DNA of 26,939 nucleotides from Chara braunii. Its lineage: Eukaryota; Streptophyta; Charophyceae; Charales; Characeae. The position numbers were made by a program, and so were the translations under genes. Positions 17,301-26,939 of this stretch are shown piece after piece (position 1 is the first letter of the stretch; each line of letters begins with the position of its first letter). The stretch covers positions 1,266,941-1,293,879 of the forward strand of contig BFEA01000315.1 in NCBI GenBank assembly GCA_003427395.1, written 5' to 3'. Under the pieces are notes generated by a model. That model was not told the DNA's origin and made no database searches. It was given only the letters and a program-made list of their open reading frames with translations.

Positions 17301-20300
17301 GATTACGCAGGGTGACAACAGCACAGTAGGAGAAGCACCGCGAGCTGAGCCTTATGCTGCTCCACCTGCTGCTACACGAGACTATGAAGGACGAATTGCT
17401 TCGCTGCTCTTTGATCTTGCTTTGGAGACAGAATCTGGCAGCTTGGCCTTGTCTCACGCTTCATCCCCTTCGGCGATGCGTGCTGCAGCTGTAGGGACAC
17501 CACGGTCCCGATGGCGCTCAGCTTATGGCCACTTGACTATGGCAGTGCCTGAAGGTGGTGCTCCCCTGGCTCCCGGTTCCCGTTTTGAATCGCTGGCAAC
17601 AGGGTTTTTAACGAATTCTGCAAGCATAGACCGCGGAAGTGTGCAAACTGGAGTCGCCCCCCATGGCTCTGTCTCTTTGCACTTTCACACACACGGTGCC
17701 GCATACAGTGAAGCAGGTTGGGGGCTGTGCAAGGAGGGCAACATTCACAATCCTGCAGCTATTCAGTTGCTCCTGCAGTGTATTGGATACTTCTCGTCGA
17801 TGCTACAGATCAAGGTTCTGTCAAGGTTGTACCGACTAGCAGAGATGGGCCCCAGGTATCAAGAGTCACTGACATCGGTGGGGTGCGTTGGCCTTCTTTT
17901 GGAGGCACTTGGACGCGTTATGGACGACCCAATGTCAGCAGATTTCGTTGGGTTGGCTATTCAGAGCATCGAGGTTCTGGGAGCGTATAGGTTCACGACA
18001 GCCGAGCTTCAGGCACTCTTTCATTGCATGCATCAGCAGCATGACAAAGACAGAACGAGAAGGCAGCAACTGGTGGACATGGTGCTGCGAATTGCGCAGA
18101 CGGAGTGCTTGCCCAAGAAAAGCATGTCAATGTCAGGTTTCGTCACTTTCAATGTGATGTCCGTAGCAAACAGCAACGGGTGCGTGCGTACATCACTTCA
18201 GGACCGTACTTGGCCTCCTGCAGCTGGATACTCTCTGTCGTTTTGGGTTCGGTTCCAAGACCTAAAGAAGAGAAGAGATGGCCTGCAGGTGGTAGACGAG
18301 GGTGGTGACTCTACACCAAAGGCCAGGAGCGCACAGGTGGTTGGAGGTGCAGCTGACCACCAAAGTGGGGGCTTCTCATTCACCAGTGCCACTGCAGGGG
18401 ATGGCAGCACCCCTGGGCCAGCTGTAGAGAAAGGTTGGAAAAGGCCAAGCGGTGTTACTAATCTGGCCACAGGTGGAGAAAGCGGTAATCTGTGGAAAGT
18501 CAAGGCGGCACAAGCTGTTCAGCATCCACAGCAAAACAGCTTTCAGGGTGTCGTTCAACATGTCGGCGACTTGCACCATCGGCTGCAGCTCTTTGCGGTT
18601 GGGTCAGGAGACGAGAGAGGATCCTATTGGGTGGATCTGTCCATTGATGAGCACGGCATTCTCACACTTTCCACGGGATCGAACTCGAAGCTTCAATGTG
18701 ACGGTCTATCACTCACTAACAACACTTGGTACCACATAGCCATTGTGCACAATAAGCCGAATGCATTTGCAAATCTCTTCCAGTCTTGGAGCATGGCACA
18801 CATTTATGTCGACGGTTGCCTTTTGCAAGCAGGGAAGCTGGCATGGGCTGCATCACAGCCAGGTAAACTGCAACAGGTGATTTTTGGTGCCCCTCCGACT
18901 CAGCCGGCCACATGCGCAGTTTCGTGGTGCTTGGGACCCTGCCAGTTGTTTGAGGAGGCGCTCGACGCATCTTCCATCTTTCTAATACATGCGCTGGGTC
19001 GAGGGTATCGTGGACTTTTCCAGGATGCAGACCTGGGGAGGTTGCTTTCGTACGACGCTTGCGTGAAGAACAGCCTCCGGCCTGCAATGGAGAATTGGGA
19101 TGACCGATCATCGCTGGCCAGCACACCCAATAGCACCAGCTCTGGGGGAGGTGGGGCGGGAGGAGGCGCCGCCACTGGGTATGGATTGCTTGCCAGAAAG
19201 AGCGCCCTAGTGTGGGACAAAGAGAAGGATGCAGTGGGACTAGGCCAGCTAGCCATGAAGAAGATGATCCTTGCCTTTGATGCGACTCACGAGCAGTCGT
19301 ATATGACCGGTGCAGCACGACGTGTTCTAAATCTTGTGGACTCACTGTCATCGGCTGCGTCGACCACTGGAGGTCTCCCAAGATTGGGATTTCTTCATGG
19401 GGACGTGCAACTCTGCCGTCCTTGCAGTTTTGCCGACGGCATCCGGAAGGTAGGCGGAGTGCCACTTGTTCTTGCTATGCTGGAAGCAGCTGATACACGG
19501 CAGATGTTTCACTCTGTACTCCTGCTGCTGGCCAGCATTCTGCAGAATAATCCAAAGAACATGAACAGCATGACAGAATGCAACGGGTATCGGCTGCTCG
19601 CCATCCTCATGCGTGGCCGTATGAATCTCATCGGGATTCACGAGCTTGGTATCCTTTTCCAGATTGCAGCATTAGAAGCATTCATGCCGGCAGCAGCATC
19701 GAGCTCGTTCCACGGAAGGGTGTCTAGCACAGGTGGATGGAGCGGGCTTGGGACAATGAGTCTGTCAAGCTCCGTTGCTGTAGAGAGTGAGTGCGAGCTG
19801 CAGGAGGGAATGCTGGTGACGCTGGACGATCGGTCCTCGGGACACCAATTGGGTGCTGCATCGTACTGTGATGATGATGACATGAATTTGATGGACGCAA
19901 CAACAACCACGACAACGGGAAGGACGTATCGGATGGGTGCAGCTGCAGCTGCTGCTCTCACCCGCCCGAGTGAGGCAGGGTTCCAGTCAAGCTCAATGAT
20001 TCTAACTAACATGGAGATGGTGGAGCATGTGCTTATGGATTGGACCGTGTGGGTGACAACGGCAGTCAGTTTGCAGCTTGCAGTGGTTGCCTTTTTCGAA
20101 AGGTTGATTGGAGTAAATCAATACCGTAGACACAATATTGATGTTCTGCGGCAACATGATTTTGTATGGAAGATGTTCTGCGTACTCAGCCGAGGTGACA
20201 TTGAGATTGTCGTGATGGAGAAGGTGATCGCGCTGATCGGACTCTTTATTGAAGATGGCTTCCAGGGACCTGAGCTTGACATGGCGGCGGACTTCCTGGT

Positions 20301-22328
20301 AACGACTTTCCGACCCACGTCAGACAGCGTCAACCCGACCATAGATCATCGACACATCAGAGAAGGGCAAGGGATGAATGTCATTCTTCGGAATATGGTG
20401 ATAGAGATGCTGATTGATATTCAGCTGAAGATTAATGACGATGAGACCATGGAGAACTGGCAGCACCAGATAACAAGCCTTGTGATCACATACCTTTTGG
20501 ATGAGGATCTGCACCCAACAAGCATGCGCTTGGTGGTGATAATGACGGGCATGTTCCTCTACTCCAAGTCGTCCTTCTCGTTGCGTTTTCCGTATGGTGC
20601 CTATGCTCTCTGCTTGGCAGCATACTTTGACGAGCCGGAGATTTATTATCTTCTCTTCCGTATCATGTACCGAAGACCCATTCTTCCCAGGCAGCCTGAG
20701 ATACGTCTTGCGGACTTCTTCGCGCTCGTTTCGGAATGCCAGAACGAGGAGCCAGCGTTCCCCGACCTCATCGACTGGGTTATCGCAATGCTGAAGGCTG
20801 CGTTCGAGTTTGTCGACCCCATTCGCCTGCTGAATGCTGCGGTGAATCTCGATCCCGAGTTCTCATCCTCGGTAGCTTCGCACCTCCGTGACAAGAGCAG
20901 GAGTGATCAAGCCAGTTTTTCTGGTAGCAATGGCGTCCCCTGGTCACCCGCGCGTGAGGATGACCCCAACGATTCTGGCATTCCAGGATTTCAGCTTGAG
21001 AATCCGGTCTACCTTCAAGTTCTGAGTAGCGGTGTCTCTGTAGACATACTTATGGCTGGAGTCCTGCATTTTATTGTTGAGATGGCGAAGCGTAGCAGCA
21101 CTTTCGCTGCCATTTGCAGGAGAAAGGACTTTCTAGAGAGCTGCACTGAGCTCTTTTTTACATGCGCCGGGGCATACCACACTGGTCTGCTGGAACAAGG
21201 AGCTCGGGATACGGAAACTAGCAACACTGCCACAGATGTGAAAAGGGAAGGAGCTGAAAAGTCAACAATAAGTGATTTGGATGCTATACAAGCAACCGTC
21301 CATACAGCAACGAATGGCGATGGTTCCTTCAAGGTGGTCCCCCTGTCCCCTTTGGAAAGGTCCTCTGACAGTCTTTGTGACAACCCCGCCGAGATTGCAA
21401 AGACGCCTGAGGTACAGAGTCCAAGAACCAGCTCCTCAGAGTGTGGAGAAGTGCGCCTGCCTCCTCCAAGTCCTGCCGGAACCCTCCTTAAAGCCAGCAA
21501 ACTCACAGCGTGGTTAGGTGCAGCAGCCTCTTCTGACAGCAAGTCTCGAGAAAGGGAAACCGCCAGTGGCTCTGGAAGGACTTATTCATTGCTGTGCACG
21601 ACCGATGGTGCTCCATCGAATGCTTTCGCAGGTAAAGCTGAGCCTGAAGTATCGAAGAGCGCCACAAGGCTATCAGCTCTGACATGCAGCATCCTCCACC
21701 AGATGCAGCTGCAAAGCGAATCGGGAGCGGGGGGCGTGGCGGCCCTGGGAGCGCAGCTAACTGTGGATTTCTTGGCAGAGGTTTTGGCTGACTCTGTTCT
21801 CAACGTCACAAAGGGCATAGGAGAAGTGGAGATCGTCCTGGACTCTATTCCTTTGGATGTTGACTTGCAGGTGGGTATGTGCATGAATGGACTGGTTCTT
21901 GAAAAGCTGATGGCCAGCATCGAAAGACGGCTGCAGCGCCGGGGGGAGTCAGCGCCAGGAAGCTCCCCTGTTCGGCTGGATAAGAGTAAATGCGCCACCG
22001 GTAACATTGACGCGCTGAGTCGGATCCTCGTGGATCGGGTCTACCTTGGTGCTTTCCTCAGTCAAGAACCCCTGGAGAAGGTTCTGAACTTTCTGATGTA
22101 CATTCTTCAGCTTGCAAACGTGGATGGAAGAGTGGAAGACTCCGTGGCGTCAGGGGCTCGCCTTCTTCTACCGCGGGGCAGGGCGCGCCAGGTGGAGCCA
22201 TATGTGCAATCAGTTTTGAAGAGCGCCAATAGAATGGTGATTCATAGTTGCTTGCCAACCAGTAATGTCAGCGCCCCACCGGGTGCGGCGGATGAGGATG
22301 CCTGGAAGGGACTAGGAGCGCTGGTGGC

Positions 22329-22366
<38 letters not shown>

Positions 22367-25300
22367 GCGGGGGGTCCAAAGGTGGCCAAGGTGGTGTAGA
22401 ATTAGGGTTGGGTAACAGTAATAGCAGCAGCAGTTGTAGCATTGAAGGCCGCAGCCTTCCTGTTAGTCGTGTGCAGCTGGATTGTCATGTGGCAATGCAC
22501 ACTCTCTTGGCGAACAGGGCACTTATTTTCTGTCCTAGCAATGTGGATGTTGACTTTGTTTGCTGCCTTATTACAGTGTCGATCAGTCTTATGCGAGAAG
22601 CGGAGGAAAGCTTGCAGAACCTTGGCGTGGATGTGATGAGGGTACTGCTGATGCAGAGGGAGGCGATGATGGACGACTTGCTGTGCATGAAGGGTAAGGG
22701 GAACGAGGTCGTGCTGGACATCCTAAAGGGGGGCATGTGCATAATGCTAACGAATGACATTGAGGACTTTTTCGATTGGTTCCGATGCGCAGACGCAGAA
22801 ATACGAAGAGCAATGAATCACAAGGTAACGCCAACCTGGACAGAATGTATCGACAATGCAGCTAAGTTTGTGGTGACAAAGATGAAGACAATTGAGGTGA
22901 GAAGGAAAAAGGAGATGATGTTGAGGCGTAGGGACACAGAAAAGAAAATCCATGCGCATGTGGAGGCTGAGAAAAAGTGTCGCGATTCGGTGGAGCATGT
23001 CAGCCGGGCTCCTCTAGTCGCACGGATGAATGCAGCCAGGCAAGATCACCTTGCGTGGGTGCTTCATACGGTCAGGGAATGGCAAGGATGCATATCGCAC
23101 ATTGCCCATGACTGCCCTGAAATCTGCCCTGTGGCACTTGATGACACTGCTACAACATCAACCTGGCAGCTATCGGCAAGGGAGGGCCCATATCGAATGC
23201 GGAAGCGGTTTGAGAGATGCAAGCTGAAAACATTTGAGCCTCCTCCTCCATGTTTGAGAGTAGAAAGCGAAATGAAACACAATGAAGATGCTGATGGAAA
23301 GCCAACCAAGGCTGCTGCTACTGTTTCAACTGCTCCTGCTACTCCTGCTGCTGCTCATCATCCAACTGCCGATCCTCCAGCTGCCGATCCTCTGGTTGCT
23401 GATTCTGCGGCTGCTGACCCTCCCACGACCGATTTTGCCGCTGCTAATCCTGCGGCTGCCACTGCCGATCCTGCCCGCGTTGATCTTGCCATGGCCGATC
23501 CTGGCTCTGCTGATCCAGCTGCTGCCAATCCTGCGGCTGGTGTGATTTGTAGTGGTAGTCAGGCGCAAGAGGTACAGCAACCAAGGGAGAGCAATCATGA
23601 TGAGGCTGTGGAAGATGCTGATCGGCATGGCGCTGCAAGTGGAGACTCCAGTCAGCAAAGGCATGAGGAGGACTCTACGAACCGCGATGCTGAAGGTGTA
23701 GAATCATCTTGTCAGGGTATCACTGTTGCCGGAGGGGAATCGTCATCTTTCCATCATAGCGGAGAGCAGTCGTTGAGAGGGATGACGAAGTCGAAAAAGG
23801 GCTCGCAGATGTACATAGGTGACGACAATGGGAGCCAAAGACGAGGATTGGGAGGAGGAGGGGTAGTAGGGGGAGGAGGACGAGGGAGTTTAGCGGGAAA
23901 TTTGACAGAGAGTCTTCCTTGTCAGTCAGCCGCATCATCGATAGTCGATCAATTTCTTTTGGATGACATCTTCAGTTCCGAGGCCTTCTCTGGTGTAAGG
24001 GGCCAACGAGAAGCGTCTGGTATCAATGATGATGGCGAGCACTTGATCCGTCCGTACCTGGAGCCCGAGGACAAGGTGAAATCCAAGCATAACTGCGATA
24101 GAATAATGGGTCTGGAGAAGGAAGATGGAATATTTGTGATAGGGGAGATGTGTGTGTATTTCATTTGTAATTATTATATTGACAGCGATCTAAAGATCTG
24201 TGAAAAGACAAAAAGCGGCGGGCCATCGGTCCTCGATCAGGCAATGGGACTCTCCGGTGAGACTTTGTTCATGGACAGCCACTGGTCACCAGTTGCTCCC
24301 TCTGTCCCGTCCGCTTCTTCTGTCCCTGTCGCTGACGCGGAAGTAGGTCCATGCGTAAGACACGCAGATGAGACGGTAGGTGCGGGAGGACAACGAGGAG
24401 GAGGAGGTCCAGAGGCAGACGTCTCTTGTAGCGGCCGTCGCATGTCTGATCCTGAGTACAGCTTCCACCTTTTGCGATGTTTTCCTGACAATGCTCGTGT
24501 ACATAAATGGAGGGTGAACCAGCTGCATGAGGTCTTGAAACGGCGTTATCAGTTCCGACCTGTCGCCGTGGAGCTATTCAGCACCGAGGGCTACAACGAG
24601 CTGTTCATCTTTCATCTGCATGAGAGGGATGAGGTGTACAGGTCATTGCTGGCACGGAATGGGAATGCGCCGAGGAGCAGTGTGGGGGATGCCACGGTTT
24701 CTGGTGCATCGACACCAGAATCCAAAGTCGATGCCGTCGGGTTGTTCAAGCAGAAGGCAAAATCTATGACAAAGAAATGGCAGGCTGGGGAGGTCAGCAA
24801 TTTCCAGTACTTGATGCACTTGAACACTTTGGCGGGGCGTAGTTACAATGACCTGACGCAGTATCCGGTGTTCCCCTGGGTGCTTGCGGACTACGATTCG
24901 CAGGAGCTAGATTTTTCAAATCCAGAAACGTTTCGGCGTTTCGACAAGCCGATGGGTGCACAGAACCCAGAGCGAGAGATGCAGTTCAAACGCCGATATG
25001 AATCGTGGGAGGATCCGCTTGTCCCGAAATTTCACTATGGATCTCATTATTCCAGCTCGGGGATCGTCTTGTACTACCTGATCCGATTGCCTCCGTTCAG
25101 CACTCAGAATCGACAACTGCAGGGTGGCAGGTTTGACGTGGCGGATCGGATATTCTCCTGCGTCAAGGAGACGTGGTCCAGTGCCAGTGGAGGCCATACT
25201 GCTGATGTGAAGGAGCTTATCCCTGAATTCTTTTACCTGCCAGAATTTCTCGAAAACCGCGGCAGGCTGGAGTTGGGAAATAAGCAGGATGGCGAAAAGG

Positions 25301-26754
25301 TCGCAGAGGTTGCCCTCCCGCCATGGGCAAATGGGAGCGCAAGAGAATTTGTCCGCAAACACCGTGAAGCATTGGAGTGCCCCTATGTGTCCGAGCACCT
25401 AAATGAGTGGATCGATTTAATCTTTGGCTATCAACAGCAGGGAAAGGCGTCCGTTGATGCAACGAATGTGTTCTACTACTTGACGTATGAGGGTGCTGTG
25501 GCGGTCGATAGCATTCAGGATCCGAGGGAGAAGGCCCGGGTGCTCGACCAGATCAACCATTTTGGCCAGACGCCTCGCCAACTTTTCGAGAAACCTCATC
25601 CGAAACGCAGGGTGCCGCAACCTCCGCTGCATCCACTTAACTGCCTGCACGATCATGACATTGTGGTTCCTCAGGAGGTGCGCAAACTATCGTCTCGTGT
25701 TGGGGACATCGTCCAGACTTCATCTGGTAAGTTGTGTGTTGCTGGTGCGAACCGAGTCTTGAAACCGCCTGCATACAACAAAGTGTTTGCGTGGGGTTTC
25801 CCGGACGGAAGTCTGCGGGTGATGCTGTACGAGGGTGAAAAGCTGCTGTCAACCCATGAGGCAATGCACGATGATGGACGAGTCATGTGCGGAGCCGTGG
25901 GCAAGAGCGGCAAAGTGCTGGTCACTGGCGGGGAAGATGGGGTCGTGGGCGTTTGGAATTGGACAAAGGTGGGGTCGCGTACACAGCGTCGCATGGTCTT
26001 GAAGCGGGCATTGTGTTCACACACGCGAGCGGTGAGGAGTATCGCTGTCTGCCAGTCGTATGGCATTATCGTCAGCGGATCGGAGGATAAAACCTGCACA
26101 ATTTGGGATCTGAACACCTTGGAGTACGTGTGCCGGCTGCCGAGGTTTGATGCCCCGGTGACCGCAGTTCATGTCAATGAAATGACTGGAGATATTGCTA
26201 CAGGCGCAGGAACGACGCTCTCGGTCTGGAATGTGAATGGTGAATGTTTGGCGACCCGATCAACATCTTCAGATACGTCAGACCAAATTGTGTGTGTCAC
26301 AACGCCGCAGGCCTTGGAATGGCTTGAGATGGAGTGCTTCGTCACAGGGCACAGTAATGGCTTAGTGAAGATCTGGTGTATGGAGCATCGTAGCCGGGTG
26401 CAGAGAGCAAGGGGATCAAGAGCAAGCGCTGCCACAAATGCAGCCGAAGACGCGCACAGCAGCAAGCCCAGTGAGAGGAGCTCGCCAGCACCTGCTGCAG
26501 AAGATATCAATCGGATCGCTCACCCACCGCCCAAGATGGCCAGCAGCGCTATAGGGGAGGAGCAATCATCTCAGCAACCCGAGTACCTTCTGACCCTCAG
26601 AAAGGTCCTTCCTTGGCACCACAAGACAGTTACAGCCTTGTATATATCAACAGACCTCAAGCAGCTCTTCTCTGGGGACAGGGACGGACGCGTTGCCTGC
26701 TGGGCAATAGCTGTAGAAGAAGCTGCACCGGATCAACTTTCTCAGGATGCATAA
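14332..26754 (+). CDS. SPIRRIG/LvsA-type BEACH-domain protein, 4140 aa, single open frame
   Basis: Giant scaffold protein of the BEACH family. Relatives (plant SPIRRIG, Dictyostelium LvsA, animal WDFY3) act in endosomal membrane traffic and, in plants, mRNP biology. Start: the first in-frame ATG after the TGA at 14260-14262, with A at -3; the N-terminal MKW matches plant class A members. An in-frame GTG at 14305 is not a credible eukaryotic start. Visible order: armadillo/HEAT-like region (about 1-1230, including PEQELLSLCCLLQ); ConA-like domain (about 1277-1562, GYSLSFWVRF and NNTWYHIAIVH); DUF4704-type region (about 1704-2117); basic helix (about 2850-2885) and EGPYRMRKRFERCKLK; PH-BEACH (about 3239-3445, IRPYLEP, DGIFVIGE); BEACH (about 3476-3758, WQAGEVSNFQYLMHLNTLAG, YPVFPWVLADY, FHYGSHYSS); WD40 repeats (about 3817-4127). 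No C-terminal FYVE finger. It is some 500 residues longer than SPIRRIG (about 3600, from memory), mainly through low-complexity inserts. No intron is evident, which is unusual. It seems intact. Confidence 0.95.
22327..22362 (+). repeat. In-frame GCA repeat encoding poly-alanine
   Basis: A GCG followed by about 11 GCA codons encodes roughly a dozen alanines near residue 2666 of the BEACH protein. Gly-rich (GGGGSKGGQGG) and then Asn/Ser-rich sequence follows. Because nearly all codons are the same, this is a recent pure trinucleotide repeat that could vary in length between individuals. It falls between conserved blocks, so length changes are probably tolerated. Confidence 0.95.
23310..23540 (+). 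repeat. In-frame Ala/Asp/Pro repeat insert (PAAD-like)
   Basis: Residues about 2994-3069 consist of degenerate repeats of the type PTADPPAADPLVAD and AAADPPTTD, from a gctgccgatcct-like 12-15 bp DNA unit. The insert lies between the conserved EGPYRMRK block and the PH-BEACH domain, a linker that varies in the family. It is likely disordered and acidic. This minisatellite-like expansion accounts for part of the protein's extra length. Confidence 0.85.
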
Positions 26755-26844
26755 GCAATCTGCAACAGCATTCTGCAGGATGGAGGAATTCAACCTTGCT
26801 TGGGGTTTTGGGCCGGGGGGGCGGCAGCATGCGTGCATGCGCAC

Positions 26845-26845
<1 letters not shown>
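26755..26845 (+). other. Short 3' flank of the BEACH gene
   Basis: The 91 bases after the TAA show no AATAAA signal and no encoded poly-A tail. They contain a GC-rich stretch with a run of seven G (near 26815-26821) and the alternating palindromic phrase gcatgcgtgcatgcgcac (26827-26844). The true 3' end probably lies beyond the window. Confidence 0.6.

Positions 26846-26939
<94 letters not shown>
26846..26939. repeat. (AG)n microsatellite at window edge
   Basis: About 94 bases of GA units with a single interruption (gaaaga near 26880-26884), continuing to the last base of the window. The tract may be longer, and it may mark a point where assembly stopped. Confidence 0.97.

Overview
This 26.9 kb window looks like nuclear DNA from a green plant of the streptophyte lineage, probably a charophyte alga or another non-flowering plant. 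Two observations support this. The only intact gene encodes a SPIRRIG-type (plant class A, LvsA-like) BEACH protein. Two decayed U6 snRNA copies carry the plant-type 3' end rather than the animal one. A stonewort such as Chara is a guess from the overall look (long repeat-rich intergenic DNA, long AC, AG and poly-C/G runs), not something the sequence proves.

Layout. Positions 1-14300 are intergenic, and I can support no intact protein gene there. The stretch holds an assembly or library artefact at 861-1218 (a Nextera mate-pair junction adaptor between two identical 160-bp copies). It also holds two long inverted repeats (2629-2733 and 3230-3338, the second with a third arm at 12727-12765) and several local tandem duplications with periods of about 44, 172, 394 and 176 bp. 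A poly(A)-tailed retroposed segment with a perfect 16-bp target-site duplication lies at 7255-7596 (minus orientation). Two 5'-truncated U6 pseudogenes sit in a pyrimidine-rich tract at 9159-9477. A pair of diverged ~0.5-kb repeats flanks remnants of a Cys/His-rich zinc-finger coding sequence (10975-12570). Many homopolymer and dinucleotide runs are scattered throughout.

Positions 14332-26754 are one uninterrupted plus-strand reading frame of 4140 codons. It begins with the family-typical Met-Lys-Trp. It encodes, in order, an armadillo/HEAT-like N-terminal half, a concanavalin A-like domain, a DUF4704-type region, a PH-BEACH domain, a BEACH domain and C-terminal WD40 repeats. A gene this long with no obvious intron is the most notable biological feature. 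The window ends inside an AG microsatellite about 90 bp after the stop codon.

No operon-like or multi-gene system is visible, so I do not claim one. The interest lies in the giant single-exon BEACH gene and in the record of retroposition, fold-back elements and tandem duplication upstream of it. All family assignments come from sequence patterns and memory of the families; no database search was run.
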